Source: Lumbricus terrestris
Lineage: Eukaryota; Annelida; Clitellata; Crassiclitellata; Lumbricidae
Direction: 5' to 3'
DNA: 64,000 nt
Assembly: GCA_949752735.1 (NCBI GenBank)
Contig: OX457041.1
Location: 30,073,400-30,137,399, forward strand
Position numbers and translations under genes: made by a program. Below are positions 1-11,959 of this stretch, one piece after another. Under the pieces are notes generated by a model. That model saw only the letters and a program-made list of their open reading frames with translations, made no database searches and was not told the origin of the DNA. The first letter of the stretch is position 1. Every line of letters begins with the position of its first letter.

Positions 1-95
1 GGGTATGAAGCCGAGTGTATCCCTGGACAACTACTACGTCTACGGTCGTGTGTTCGTGAACAAGAAGGACATTTTGAGCACCATATAATAGCTGA
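1..95 (+). pseudogene. Tc1/mariner transposase C-terminal remnant
   Basis: Frame 1 from the window edge reads without a stop through RLRSCVREQEGHFEHHI. The GHFEH ending is typical of the last residues of mariner-type transposases. Everything upstream lies outside the window. The call rests on this short motif only. Confidence 0.35.
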
Positions 96-374
96 ATTTT
101 ACTTCTTTTCAGGTTTTCCATGTTGGAAAGCTCAATTTTTTGGTGCTGCATTTTAAACGCTCATAAATTTGACAAACTCACGAATATTTCTAATCGGCTT
201 TAGGATCTCGTGTAAATATGGTCACTGTTGCTCTGTTTAAAATTTCAGACAAATCCTAAGAGTTTTGACCGAGTTATTAAACTTATTTGTGGGGGCTACT
301 TTTTTATCCGGACACAGTGTATATGCGCCTATGCATGCACAGGCTCTATATATGTATTCCTAGGCATTCATGTA

Positions 375-1528
375 CAGGGCGGGCTAAAAAATAGGTTTTT
401 ACTAATATCCTGGCCAGAAGTAAGAATTTCGAAATGACATTTTACATTCTTAAAGACAATTCATACTTACACATTATGGCCAGATTTCATCAAAAATATT
501 TCAAACAGAGCAGAAGTTACACCACTTTTAGTGAGGCCACCCACCGGCTTTTTAGATTCAAAAACATAAAGCAAAAAGTATTTAAAAAAACATATTATTT
601 AGTCACATCTCAAATAACTGTTGTGAAATGAACTTGATAGTGCTTCACAACTTGTGTTCAATGTGCCCACCACCAGTGCCAAAACTTCTTTTGAGTCTCT
701 TTGCAAAGTTCTTGATGGTCCTGTTGACGCGTTCCAAAGGCAAATCTTCCCATATCAATTCCAATGCGCCAATCAATTCTCTTGCTACTCCTGGTTTTGG
801 TTGCATATTGTGACATTTCTCCAGCATTGCTCTCCACAATTGATTATCAATCCATCTGGTTCAAATCCGGAGACTTGGGTCATTGGCTTTCTCAATGAAA
901 CCAGAACAATCAACATTGAGCCGATCTCCTTTCATTCACGGCAAATCTCTTAGCTCTCAGCTTATGGTAACTCTTAATTTCTGCGCTCTCATTGTTTATC
1001 AGAGTAAACGTTGCTCATAGCTGTATATCTCCAGGATCTTGCTCAAGAGGTGTCTGAATACGCATTTTTTCTGTCACTGACACGTTGCCCATTTTAATTT
1101 TTTTAGAAATTTGAATTTCATTGTCTTAATAGCAGAATTATGAATCTGATAGATTCCGCGTTTACCATCTTGATTGTCAACTTGCTAAGGGACTTCACGG
1201 TGATGTGCAGCTACGCTGGTAGGCCTACCTTGTTTCTTTGTTAAAATAGTAATAACAATGATCATCTGGCAATATCAAGGCTATTTGATAAAAAAATTGA
1301 GATGAGACATAACAAAAATCGTGTTTTTGATACTTTTTGTTGCGTTTTTGAATCGTCAAAAAACGTGATCTAACTAAAAGTGATATATTCTGTTTGAAAT
1401 ATTTTGATTGATGAAATTTGGCCATAATGTGTAAATATGAATTGTCTTTAAGGCTGTAAAATTTTATTTCGAAATTCTTACTTCTGGCCAAAATATTGGC
1501 AAAAGCCTCAGGTTTTTTGCCCACCCTG
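375..1528. mobile_element. Degenerate mariner-type element, long inverted ends
   Basis: The ends are inverted copies: CAGGGCGGGCTAAAAAAT on the left and TTTTTTGCCCACCCTG on the right, each next to a TA (373-374 and 1529-1530), the usual mariner target duplication. Similarity between the two ends continues inward for well over 100 bp, through blocks such as GACAATTCATA. The interior holds a broken transposase on the minus strand. Related copies start at 8068 and 39854. Confidence 0.7.
645..839 (-). pseudogene. Mariner-type transposase C-terminal fragment
   Basis: The minus-strand reading frame contains AMLEKCHNMQPKP, then VNRTIKNFAKRL and the terminal GGGHIEH. This resembles the region after the last catalytic aspartate of mariner-type transposases. 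No catalytic motif or DNA-binding domain remains, so the fragment cannot encode an active enzyme. It lies inside the element at 375-1528, as expected for its remnant coding region. Confidence 0.6.
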
Positions 1529-1611
1529 TAGATTCCTTCAAAGACACACAGACTGGCTGCAGACGATCTGCCAGACGTCTAGGTTAATAAATGTCGAACT
1601 CAAAGCACGAA

Positions 1612-1968
1612 GACCTCCTCTTCGTCGTCGTCGTCGTCGTCGTCTTCTTCTTCTTCTTCTTCTTCTTCTTCTTCTTCTTCTTCTTCTTCTTCTTCTTCTT
1701 CTCCCTCCTTCTCCAACCCCTCGTTTTCCTCCTCCTCCTCCTCCACGTTCTCCTCCTCCTCCTCCACGTTCTCCTCCTCCTCCTCCACGTTCTCCTCCTC
1801 CTCCTCCACGTTCTCCTCCTCCTCCACGTTCTCCTCCTCGATTTCCTCTTCCTCATTCTTCTTCTTCTTCTCGATCGTCGTCGTCCTCCTCCTCGTCTTC
1901 CTCCTCGTTCTCTTCCTCCTCATTTTCGTTCTCCTCGTTCTCCTCCTCCTCCCTCCTGCGTCTTTCCG
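1612..1968. repeat. Pyrimidine-rich (CTT/CTC/CGT)n microsatellite
   Basis: Almost pure polypyrimidine/polypurine strand asymmetry. It starts as (GTC)n, passes through a long (TTC)n run, and then becomes an 18-bp higher-order repeat containing CTCCTCCTCCTCCACGTT. All three frames stay open for this reason, and no gene is called. Confidence 0.9.
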
Positions 1969-2546
1969 TCTGGCCATCTATTGTCTAGTTAAAATCCAGT
2001 CGCTTCCGAGTTTGAGGCTCTATAGACAAGCTCACGAAGTACAGCAGCTCTCGCACTCTTCATGTCAGCTCTTTAGCAAACAGTGTACACTTTCATTTGC
2101 TAATGATAATCTTATGCACTCATGATGTAGCAATCATTTTAACTACAGTACTGTTGTGTAGATGTTATAATGATATATTCTAAATGTTTTGTATCGTATA
2201 TAACTATATATCATGTATATTACGTTTATGATATATATATATATATATATATATAGTAAATGTTTTGTATCGTATATATGATCATGTATCCTACGTTCGT
2301 CCATTCTCCTCCGTCGTCGTCAGCAGATGGCATATCGCTCGTTCGAAGTTTCTTCGAAGAATTGAAGGAAATCTAAGCAGACGAACGGTTTTTAGTCCAC
2401 GGCAGCCAGACAGAAACTGATCGATCGTTGTCTATCCACAGATCGGATATCGGATAAATTGGTTCCCACGTAGTTCCACGGTCGGTTCCCACAGACCCCC
2501 TCTAACCCTCAAAACTTAATTCCTCTCTTCGAATGCTTCTGATGCA
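1969..2546. other. No gene recognised; (TA)n at 2235-2256
   Basis: AT-rich sequence with a partial local duplication (TAAATGTTTTGTATCGTATA occurs twice, around 2181 and 2257). I see no coding signal. Confidence 0.5.
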
Positions 2547-2569
2547 GTTGCTGCTGCTGCTGCTGCAGC

Positions 2570-2610
<41 letters not shown>

Positions 2611-2611
2611 C
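2547..2611. repeat. (CTG)n microsatellite
   Basis: About 21 CTG-type triplets with a few substitutions. The open frame across it is poly-Leu without other coding support. Confidence 0.9.
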
Positions 2612-2979
2612 CGATGATGCATACGTCCATGTGTTCCAAAAGCGTCGAGTTCGCTGCTGCACTGCGTTGCTTATTGGGTGCTCAACAGGTATTTAACCCG
2701 TGTTTTTTCTTCCGCCGAAGTTGAACAGCGATACACGATAAACGCCAGAGTTGCACCTTGCGCTTCGTAACGGTTGATCAGAGATGTGATACTTATTGTA
2801 GCTTCTTTGAGTTCGACGTTTCATTCTACTTTTCATAAGCATGCTTGTTTAAGATTTCTGGGAAAATATACTGTATGTTATTCATCATTTTGTTGTCACT
2901 CGTTAAGCCAATTTTCAACTGTTTGTCGCAAGTAGGCCTAATCACTTGTCAGCATGACCACTTGACCATTGACTATATA

Positions 2980-3034
2980 GGTACGTAAGTAGGTAGGTAA
3001 GTAGGTAGGTAAGTAGGTAGGTAAGTAGGCAAGT
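2980..3034. repeat. GTAGGTAA tetranucleotide-type array
   Basis: Repeats of GTAGGTAA and variants, about seven units, next to a LINE remnant. Confidence 0.8.
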
Positions 3035-3189
3035 AATCAAGAATATTCTTTACTAGACTACAAGGAAGCGCACAATATAGTTCACAAAAGAAAGAAATAG
3101 GAGAAATAATTAGGCAAAGTAATACAACATTACCATAGTAAAACTTCTTTGGCAAAGGCATCGACTCTCTAGGTAGGGTTAGAACATGT

Positions 3190-3730
3190 GGCTGGGTCGA
3201 GTATTGTATGGAATTACCTTTTGGGGAGGGATCGAGGAGGTCGTGAAGACTGAAGAACGTGACAAGGGTTAAAGATTGACATATAGCGGAAAAGAGCAGT
3301 CAGCACTCGAACAGAGTTCATCGAAAGTTGGTATACGGAGGAAGTCTGAACCATGAGCCAATTTTCTCAGAAGATCGTTAAGGCGTTTACACTCCATGAC
3401 ATTTGCAAATCCTCATCAAACAGAGGAGCCGCATAAAGTTTAGTCTTGCGATGGTGGTAGCTCTAACAACGTCAAACATACGTTGACCTTGGAGACCGTG
3501 ATGTGCGACCAGAACACGTATACAGCGAACGTGAATTGCTTTGCAGCATATTTTGTCAATATGAACCTCAAAGCCAATTCGATCAGAGATGGTGACACCT
3601 AAAATAGCCATCTCCTGGACCCACTCGATGCCCGAGATGGAGGAAGGGCAATAGCCGTGGACCCAGGTCGCCTGACGACCATTTCTCTGGTCTTTGCTTG
3701 ATTCAATTTAAGATTGCTAATGGATTCCCA
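3190..3730 (-). pseudogene. Non-LTR retrotransposon reverse transcriptase, C-terminal remnant
   Basis: On the minus strand the frame at 3611-3387 reads MAILGVTISDRIGFEVHIDK and then QRMFDVVRATTIARLNF, a pattern of the thumb region of LINE reverse transcriptases. The upstream part (NLKLNQAKTREMVV near 3715) is in another frame, so at least one frameshift separates them. Downstream, another frame gives LRKLAHGSDFLRI. The catalytic YxDD region is missing. This is a dead, 5'-truncated copy. Confidence 0.65.
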
Positions 3731-5433
3731 TTTTGAGACAATTATGGTCAAGTAGGCCTATCAAGTACAGAAAGAGTGGAGTCGATGCAGGAAGAAGAAA
3801 TCAGCAAGTAGCTGTCGGCGGCATATTTAAGGAGACTGTTTCCACTGAATTTAGGTTTAAGACTCGAAATGGCTATGACAAAATCAGTGGGACCAAGACC
3901 AGAGCCTTGCAATACATTTATGATATATGCCTACATAATGAGGAGATTTCACCCCAGATTTAGTGCAGACGCTCGTGCAAAAAAAGAAATACCCAGTTGT
4001 AAAAATCCGGAAAGGCTTGGAATGCTAGTTGATCGACTATAGGTGCTTATGTCTGATCGCATAGAAAACCCTATAGGAGGGAATGATGGAATAGTAACTA
4101 ATGAGCCTGTATCGTTTTATACAGCCAGGCGCACTGGCCATATGACCGATAAAGGTTAGCTTAGCTATATTGATTCGAGTCGAATCTTTAAAAAAAATCA
4201 ATTTCAATTGACAACCTCTGATCTGCCACTGAATTCCGCTTACCTGCAAGTCACGTAGCCTATATCTGAGAGCATGCATGGTCGGCTATATAGTTCGGTG
4301 ACATCCGATGCACCACTTGTAATGAGTTGCAATTATACAGTCCTCCCCAGTTAGTATACAATATACAGGCTTGCTTGTGAACTGTAGACCTTTTTGCAGT
4401 TCAATGTTAGACTACTATTTTTCATGACTATACATTGAGTTACATGTCATTCACCTCTATTCTGTGTTTGATATATCATATGGCCAATCATCATCTAAGT
4501 TTGTACGGGTACGACTGAAAGGAAATTTTTGTGTCCATTAAGCAACCTCTTTTCAAATTCCATTCGATCTTGAAATCTTTTATTCAGAATTTAATCTGCA
4601 CACGAAAGGAATGAAGTAAAACGAAATACGGTAGGCCTACAGGGGCTATACTCTTTAACTTTCAAGAAAGTTGGTTAATTGCCATAATAATATGATCGTT
4701 TGAATAAATTATATTTTGCATAACTATATTCTCACGCGGAAAGTATTCGTGCGTTTCAAAATCGGATGAACACCCGCAGAACTTTCGCTCCTTGTAGCGA
4801 TCGCCTACTGCAGTGCGTTGCTGATCATGTAGGCCTACGTAGCGCAAAGCACGCATGCAGACATTGCAGATTTGCCTCTGGTGCATGGGGCATGCAGAAG
4901 CCGACTCTGCCGATTAATTTATAGTTTGCGAAAATCTGGATTTCCCTATCACCTCTCAATCTCTGCAGCGACCTACGCGCCGCAGTGTAAACGCAAATCG
5001 CATCGTGCATCGAATGAGTATAGCCCTATACGACTTCAAAATCAACGCCAATAAAATAATCCTTTAGAAGACTTTTGATTAAGACTGCGTTGTGTGGACA
5101 GAATGATCGTTTTATTCATTCTGTGGTTGCATGATCTGACCTAGAGCCAAAGCAATTTCTTCATCGCGTGCGGATTTCTCCTTCTTAATTATCTGCCTTC
5201 GTGCTTGTGTGTTGACTAAACAACGCTGAGCTGTTATCCTACATGTATTTTAGTTCGTTGTGCAGCCACTCGATGCCATTTCGTATAGGCCTACAGTCGT
5301 GTCCACAAACCATAATAATTTTTTGTGCACATTCTGGTCGTGTTGACAACTTCTTTCTCTAAGCATTCGTAGGACTCCTTTGCTCCTCTTTTCTTTTTGA
5401 ATTCCAACGGATTGCCACCAAAGTAGCCTAATC
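3731..5433. other. No gene recognised
   Basis: Single-copy-looking, AT-rich sequence with several TAGGCCTA octamers (for example near 4632 and 4832). Only short unsupported reading frames are present. Confidence 0.45.
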
Positions 5434-5916
5434 CAAGGGCGGATACAGAAATTTTCGAAGGAAGGGGGCAAAATTTTCGGTCTTGGACAGGGGAACATTG
5501 GTTGCCGAAAATTCTGATGACCTTTTTTTCTCTTTTTTAGTCATTCGTCCATTTTCCAAGAAAAAGATACCGTTTTAGCCGCCAAAATAGTTGATGACCT
5601 TTTTTAGTCATCAGTCATCCTCAGTGTGAGAATTGTGTAAAAATAACTGGGGGGGTTGGCCTATGTTAAACTTTGAATTGGGGTGTGAAAAACAGAGTTT
5701 ACTATGGGGCACTAAGAAAGACTTGGGGGGTTGAAACCCCCCAACCCCCCCGGCAATTCTCACCCTGGTCATCCTAGTCGGAGAGTATACCAGCATCTCT
5801 AGTATCCTGCTTTTCTCTCCCGCTGCATTGATTTAATGGCTTGTTGAAACCAAATGGGGAGGGGCCACGTCCCATGTACTTTTTAAATGGGATTGACCCC
5901 ACTGGATCCGCCCCTG
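5434..5916. mobile_element. hAT-type MITE (CAAGGGCGGATAC family)
   Basis: The ends are inverted: CAAGGGCGGATAC on the left and GGATCCGCCCCTG on the right. The interior contains GATGACCTTTTTTAGTCAT-like blocks seen in other copies (10956, 8284, 44489). An inner G-run/C-run stem lies at about 5649-5769. No clear target duplication is visible at this copy. Confidence 0.55.
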
Positions 5917-5949
5917 TTTCAACTGTTTCTGCCTTTGCGATGTCAAGGG

Positions 5950-6300
5950 ATATTCTATCTCCTTAAATTTATCCGGGGGATGGAATATAGATCTACCGGA
6001 TATAGAGAATCCGGTGGGTTAAACCATTCTATCCCAATTATTGAAAAATGCGTATAATTGAAAAATCTATTCTCTAATCAAAATTCAAAGTGATTCTAGT
6101 TGTTTTAAGTGTCTTAAGCAATGTTCAGAACAAGTCAATTCGAATTTAATCAGTGTCTAGAGATGTTCTTAAGTGTTCTAGATGTTCTAGGTGCTCTAAT
6201 ACCAAAGCCAACAAAATTACATTTATCTAGTGGAAATAAACATACCTGTTATTGTAATTGTTCAAACAAAAGCAAATGGAAGTTAATTTGCAAAAATTAA
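5950..6300. mobile_element. Truncated copy of the 38.0/46.7-kb MITE family
   Basis: Shares the blocks TTGTTTTAAGTGTC, AGCAATGTTCAGA and CTAGTGGAAATAAACATA with the copies at 37987-38457 and 46681-47557. The outer inverted ends carrying GTGTCACGAAATAG are missing here. Confidence 0.6.
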
Positions 6301-6613
6301 AACATGGGCAGGGTGGGCTGAGGGTGGGATGGGGAGTGGGGAGAGGCGGGGTGGTGCAGAGTATGGGCGGAGTGTGGTTGTGGGCGTGGAGGGGCGGGAT
6401 GAAGCGGAATTGCGTTGCGGGCGGAGTGGGGTTGCGGGCGGGGTAAGGTTGGGGCGGGATGGGTGGTGCGAGAGTTTATGGGTGGGGCGGGTGGGGAGAC
6501 ACGACAATGCGAACTTTGCCGGGGAACGCTGAGCAAGACTGGGTGGAGCGAAAACCCTAAATTTCCCCGGGAAACGCCGGGCACCACAGATATATATATA
6601 TATATATATATAG
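6300..6613. repeat. G-rich strand-asymmetric minisatellite with (TA)n
   Basis: The plus strand is dominated by GGGGCGGG and GGGTGGG blocks for about 200 bp, followed by a (TA)n run at 6589-6612. Several frames stay open across it because of composition; none looks like a protein. Confidence 0.7.
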
Positions 6614-6684
6614 CTTATATTCATACTCAAAGGTTGACTGTTGGTTGACGTTATTGACGCTTATTCTGTTGTTAATTTAAACAA

Positions 6685-7115
6685 GGGGCCGTCCATAAAG
6701 TACGTCACGCTCCAGGGGGGAGGGGGTGTAAGAAAGTGTGACAGTTTGTGACAGGGGGAGGAGGGTCAGGCAATGTGTGACGTCACACATTTATTTTTTT
6801 ATTTTTTATTTATTTTTTTGTTCTTAGTACCTAAAATCCGACCCGGCCCGGCCAGGCGTGTCTAAAACCCGGCCTGGTGGGATAAAAGTTGATTTCCCGT
6901 CACTATCAAAGCGTTTAGGGACACACGTCACTCTCAGATGGATTAGGGATAGTATCCTAGGGTTTAGAGGGTTAGGCAAATGGTTATGTTTTTAAATTTT
7001 TTTTCCGAAAGTGTGACGTACTTTAGGGGGGGGGTCCGAGATTTGTGACAGTTTGTGACAGGGGGGAGGGTCAAAAATGGTCAAAAATAGCGTGACGTAC
7101 TTTATGGACGGCCCC
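6685..7115. mobile_element. MITE with GGGGCCGTCCATAAAGTACG ends
   Basis: Perfect inverted ends of about 27 bp, beginning GGGGCCGTCCATAAAGTACG on the left and ending CTTTATGGACGGCCCC on the right. The inner parts also mirror each other around GTGACAGTTTGTGACAGGG. No coding capacity and no clear target duplication. I do not assign a superfamily. Confidence 0.75.
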
Positions 7116-7173
7116 CAATTAAGTTATCAATGGATTGAAAATGAGTAACGTCATTCTAGATATTGGGATCGGA

Positions 7174-7907
7174 TCTCTTGTTGCCTAAGCAGAGTAAGAA
7201 GAGATTGGTTCCAGGCCAAAAATCAATGACAATTCTTAGCCCGATATTCTTTGCATAGCCTACTTCACATTCGCGTCCTACTGCGACTTAGGTCGCTCAA
7301 GACACCCGACCTTCGTGTACGGATGATGACAACACGGTTCGGTGAACGCGCATTCTCGGCTATAGCCTACTGTTCACAGATATAATGCCCTATTATACTG
7401 GAACAGTCGTCCACCGGACATCAGAATGATCAGATTGGCCGCCTCATGCAGTGGACTCTTTCATCAAATCGAAACTTAGCCTGAATCTGATTTGTTTGCT
7501 ACGGCCGCTGGTCCCGCCGTTATAGACGTCTTTGAGGCGCCCTTGTAGCGGCTTGTTCCCGGCGCCACGTAAATTGTCAATATTATTATATTATTCACAA
7601 GTCTACAGATGTGATCTTTTTTTTATCATATCCTTGAGATCATCCATTTCCGCTTGATACGATGACGACGACGCAAATACGATGAATCCCTTCGTCTCAA
7701 CTCTGTATATATACCGGTACTAAAAAATATGTGACCGAAGAAACGACCACTTGATTTATGTCTGCTGTCTATGGGTTGGGGTCACGAATCGCGATGATAA
7801 TAATATGATTACGCGAATGTGAAGTAGGCCTAGGCTAAGAATATCGGGCTAAGAATTTTCACTGATTTCTTGGCCCGTAGCCAATCTCTCACTTTGCCTA
7901 TAGCCTA
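7174..7907. mobile_element. Foldback MITE with ~90-bp arms
   Basis: The left arm (about 7174-7276) and right arm (about 7811-7907) are inverted copies. Both contain AATTCTTAGCCCGATATTCT (on the right as its complement) and ACTTCACATTCGCG. The roughly 530-bp interior is non-coding. The exact ends and target duplication were not resolved by eye. Confidence 0.6.
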
Positions 7908-8283
7908 CTATGATCGAGGGTGAATTCTATTGACCGTGAAGAATGTGACTCGATCACCTTGGCCTGTTAAATGCATGGTCCATATATTTATAGACCTATG
8001 CATATTACGCAGATATAGGCCTATATGTAATTTTATGCATAGGCTATCTATATTATATTTGCACATGCATGGTGGGCAAAAAAGACCCCTACGGTATTTT
8101 GCCAATATTTTTGCTAGAAGTAAGAAAATCGAAATGAAATTTTAGTCTTAAAGACAATTCATATTTACACATCATGGCCAGATTTCTTCAAAAATATTTC
8201 AAACGGAACAAAAGTTATATCACTTTTAGTGACCCCATCCACCGTTTTTTGACGATTCAAAAACGTGACACAACAAAAGTAGC

Positions 8284-8574
8284 CATGGGCGGAGACTTTG
8301 GCGGAGACTTGCGGGGTACGAAAACGAGCAGTCGAAGATTTTGGGCGGACGAATGGCTGAGTCGCCGACGAAATTTTTCATCTTTTTGCCGGCAAAAATT
8401 TGTGACGACCTTTTTTAGTCATCCGTCCGGAATGTCGATGAGAAAGCCCAATTTTCTCTGCCAAAAAGTTGCTGACCTTTTTTACATTTAACGATTGGGG
8501 GAAATGCATGGGCCGGAGGGGACAGGTGGACGGTCCCCGTCCCCCTGTTCCCTCCATAAGTCTCCGCCAATGAA
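8284..8574. mobile_element. hAT-type MITE nested in a mariner-type element
   Basis: The left end CATGGGCGGAGACTTTGGCGG is mirrored on the right by AAGTCTCCGCCAATG. The flanks AAAGTAGC (8276-8283) and AAAGTGGC (8575-8582) match at 7 of 8 bases, in line with an 8-bp hAT target duplication. The interior carries the TTTTTTAGTCATCCGTCC block common to this family. Confidence 0.55.
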
Positions 8575-8683
8575 AAAGTGGCAAAAAACGATTTTATTAA
8601 GGGACAGGTGGACGGTCCCCGTCCCCCTGTTCCCTCCATAAGTCTCCGCCAATGAAAAAGTGGCAAAAAACGATTTTATTAAG
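8520..8683. repeat. 82-bp perfect tandem duplication
   Basis: Two copies of an 82-bp unit starting GGACAGGTGGACGGTCCCCG (8520-8601 and 8602-8683). The unit spans the right end of the nested MITE plus its mariner flank, so it arose after the insertion. Confidence 0.9.
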
Positions 8684-9683
8684 TCACATCTCAAATAACT
8701 GTTGCCAAATGAACTTGATAATGCTTCACACCTTGTGTTCAATGTGCCCATGTGCACCACCAGTGTCACAACTTCTTTTGATTCTCTTTGCAAAGTTCTT
8801 GACGACCCTGTTTTTTTAAATTTATTTTTCCTCAACCAAAACAACAAACAAACATGATATAATTATGCGTTCCAAAGGCAAATCTTCCCATGTTAACTCC
8901 AATGCGATCATCAATTCTCTTAACGCTCTTGGTTTTAGTTGCAGATTGTGATATTTCTCCAGCATAGCTCTCCGCAATTGATTATCAATCCATCCGGTTC
9001 AAATCCGGAGATTCTGGGCCATTATCATTCTCAATGAAGCCAGAACAATCGACATTGAGCCGATTTCCTTTCATCCACGGCAAATCTCTTAACTCTCAGC
9101 TTGACTCTTAATTTTTACGCTCTCACTGTTTATCAGAGTAGGCCTAACCGTTGCTCATAGCCTTGTATCTCCAGGATCTTGCTCAAGAGGTATCTGAGCA
9201 CACATTTTATCTGTCATTGACACCTTGAGATTTTTTAAAAAAGAAATTTGAATTTCATTGCTTTAATAGCAAAATTATTAATATGTAAGATTCCTTATTT
9301 ACCAACTTGATTGTCATCTTGCTAAGTGACACAACAGTGACGCGCAGCTACGCTGGTGCCCTGTTTCTTTTAAAATTGTAATAGCAATGATCATCTGGCA
9401 CTATTAAGGCTACCAGATATTTGATAACAATTATTTGAGATGAGATATAATAAAATCGCGTTTTTGCTACGTTTTAATGCGTTACGTTTTTGAATTGTCA
9501 AAATCGGTGGGTGGCCTCACTAAAAGCGATGTAACTTTTTTCTGTTTTGAAATATTTTGATGAAATCTGACCATCATGTGTAAATATAAATTGTCTATAA
9601 GGCTGTAAAATTTCATTTCGAAATTCTTGCTTCTGGTCAATTGGCAAAGCACTGTAGGAGGGCATCTTTTTTTACCCACCCTG

Positions 9684-10817
9684 TATATGCTAATAAACAT
9701 AAAAAATTATTTACGCGGACCAGCGGTGAAGTAGGCTACATGTACCCGGTAGTTGAAGGCGCTACCTTTATGAACTGGGCCTACATTGACACGTGTGACC
9801 TACACATTTCCATGCTACACAAACACTGTGGACATTCGGAACTGAAGGCCAATCAGTCTCAGCTTACGGTTGACCATTGAAGCGTAACCGTTGGCCATAT
9901 CCGACCTTAGTAATCGTGATTTCCACATTTCCAGAGCGTCACTCGAAAGCGAAGCGCAGGGCACCAGCTTATTCACAAGCACTGAACTTAGCAGGACTTG
10001 GAACGCGTCTTTTCCACGGATCATGGTGTTGACCTCAGCCTATCACTTAAAAAGTCGAATGATTGACTGAGGGACGTGTCTTCTTATAATAGACTCATCA
10101 CTACAATTAAGAACAGGTCTCCGAGTTATCGACGCTGCACTTATTTCCTTAAATCACGTTATTGGCAACGGCTGACGGCTGAAGACCAAGTGGAATTTAC
10201 CATTCAAAGACACGTACACAGTTCTGGCTTCTTCTAATCCAATCAATATTCAAACAACAGTGCATGATCCATGCAATTTCAGCATGTAACCCGTGTAAAC
10301 ACTTTCATTATTCATGGAATAATTGACTTTATTAATGGAATAAATGGACTTAATATCTTTTCCTCAAAAGTTTTAGAATTTTAAATTGTTAAGAATATCA
10401 CTTGTTAAGAATATCACTTGTTGGTTTGTAATAAACCTCTAAGAAATTACTGCTTGGTGATTTGTGGAATTTAATTTCAGGAATATAGGCCTAGAATACA
10501 CTGGTGCCCACAAATCATTTGAAGTCACCCCATCACATCGTACCAGGTACGTGAATGCGAGAAGGACAAACTATTTTAAGGCACCGGAGCACAATGAACC
10601 AGACAAGGATTTTTTCTATTTATAGAATGTTTTGTCTACTGTGAGATGGACTCATAGCAAGTTGCCTGCGAACTTTGGTCGACAAATGCCGCATTTAAAG
10701 CTGACGGCGGAAGACCAAAGACGCAACTCGAGAAGACTATAGATATAGACGCGCTCTAGAGTTCGACTATTTCCGTTTTCGCTCAAGTTTTCGTCTGAAT
10801 TTCAAGAGAGGAGCACC
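9684..10817. other. Region upstream of gene A; no gene recognised
   Basis: No homology is recognised. It would contain the promoter of gene A if the first exon at 10818 is right. A TATA-like stretch (CTATAGATATAG) lies at 10738-10749, about 70-80 bp before the proposed start codon. It is only weak evidence. Confidence 0.3.
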
Positions 10818-10848
10818 ATGAAGCTGTTCAACTGTTCATACTTGATGG
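10818..10848 (+). CDS. Gene A exon 1: signal-peptide start (predicted)
   Basis: An ATG in good context (GAGCACCATGA) opens MKLFNCSYLM and ends with a single G before GTACAT, a phase 1 donor. Joined to the next exon at 13875 (also phase 1) it gives MKLFNCSYLMAFSCFCCLGG, which looks like a signal peptide with a basic start and hydrophobic core. This would send the protein to the secretory pathway. The link is inferred from phase and from the resulting peptide; the donor is not strong. If wrong, exon 13875 has some other first exon. Confidence 0.45.
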
Positions 10849-10955
10849 GTACATCAGCATTCTATGAACATTAATTCAGTATAATGATTTATTGATATAA
10901 TGATTTGACACGCATTCAAGCATAGGCTACGCGCGTCCATGCAGGTATGAATATG

Positions 10956-11237
10956 CAAGGGCGGATACAGAAATTTTAGAAGGGGGCCAAAATTTTCGGT
11001 CTTCGTCGCCGGAAAATCTGATGACTTATTTTAGTCATTCGTCCAATTTCCGGAATTTTAGCCGCCAAATAGTTGATGACCTTTTTAGTCGTCAGTCATC
11101 CTGGTCGGAGTAATGCATGCTTTTCTCTCCCGCTGCATTGATTTAATGGCTTGTTGATGAAACCAAATGGGGGGGCACGTCCCATGCACTTTTTAAATGG
11201 GGGCCATGGCCGGATTGGCCCCCTTGATCCGCCCCTG
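10956..11237. mobile_element. hAT-type MITE with perfect 8-bp duplication
   Basis: The ends are CAAGGGCGGATACAG and GATCCGCCCCTG, flanked on both sides by TGAATATG (10948-10955 and 11238-11245). Same family as 5434-5916. It would lie in intron 1 of gene A. Confidence 0.85.
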
Positions 11238-11325
11238 TGAATATGCATGTAAGCTCTTTGTAGGGCCTATATCTGCCAGCAATTTGGCCACCCAACACGC
11301 CTAAGTCTATTCGATCATCATCATT

Positions 11326-11551
11326 TGGGGGCCCGGTAGAGTAATGGTTAACACGCTGGCCAAGAGTGCGAGAGGTAGTCAGGTAGCAGCTTCGAGCCCC
11401 CGTTGGGCGGATATGCTTTACAGGCTGCTATTAGCGCCGTGTGATTGCAAAGCTGTCTGTTCAGTTAGTAGTTAAGTTTAATTAAGATTACTGCATAACT
11501 TGTAAATGTAAAGCGCAGTGCGTTTTCAGGCGCTCAATTAAAGAAAAGATG

Positions 11552-11646
<95 letters not shown>
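11326..11646 (+). mobile_element. tRNA-derived SINE with (ATT)n tail
   Basis: The head has a tRNA-like internal promoter: an A-box-like stretch at TAGAGTAATGGTTAACACG (11337) and a B-box-like GCTTCGAGCCC near 11389. It is followed by a body containing AAAGCGCAGTGCGTTTTCAG, the tail GGCGCTCAATTAAAG, and (ATT)n from 11552. This is a typical retroposon layout. Confidence 0.7.
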
Positions 11647-11647
<1 letters not shown>

Positions 11648-11753
11648 ACAACCCTAATGTCTAGGCTACTATCGACATATTAATGTGCCACACAGTCTCA
11701 TCTGCTGCAGGTCGCTTCCATCTGTCGTTCCACGGCTCGTTTTGCCGGATTGT

Positions 11754-11755
11754 AA

Positions 11756-11841
<86 letters not shown>

Positions 11842-11959
11842 CAGTTACGATTTAGTTTTTACATATAAATTTTAGTTTGTTTAGGGTGGCCGGTCCATGG
11901 CCCCGGGTAATCCAGACAAGGTGCCCTGGAAGGCAACAGCGTTGTAGCGCTGTATAGTG

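Larger units (their letters stand above)
8068..9683. mobile_element. Degenerate mariner-type element
   Basis: Same family as 375-1528. The left end CATGGTGGGCAAAAAAG and right end TTTTTTTACCCACCCTG are inverted copies, with TA at 9684-9685 on the right; the left TA has mutated. Inner blocks match, including GTCACATCTCAAATAACTG (8684 here, 602 in the first copy). A hAT MITE is inserted at 8284. Transposase remnants on the minus strand are broken by frameshifts. Confidence 0.65.

Noticed and set aside
1584..1992. Glu/Arg-rich or poly-Phe/Leu frames
   Set aside because: Polypyrimidine microsatellite on both strands.
11391..11400. True tRNA gene at the SINE heads (also 31513, 36315, 50700)
   Set aside because: A- and B-box-like motifs are present, but no complete cloverleaf was found and SINE bodies follow.
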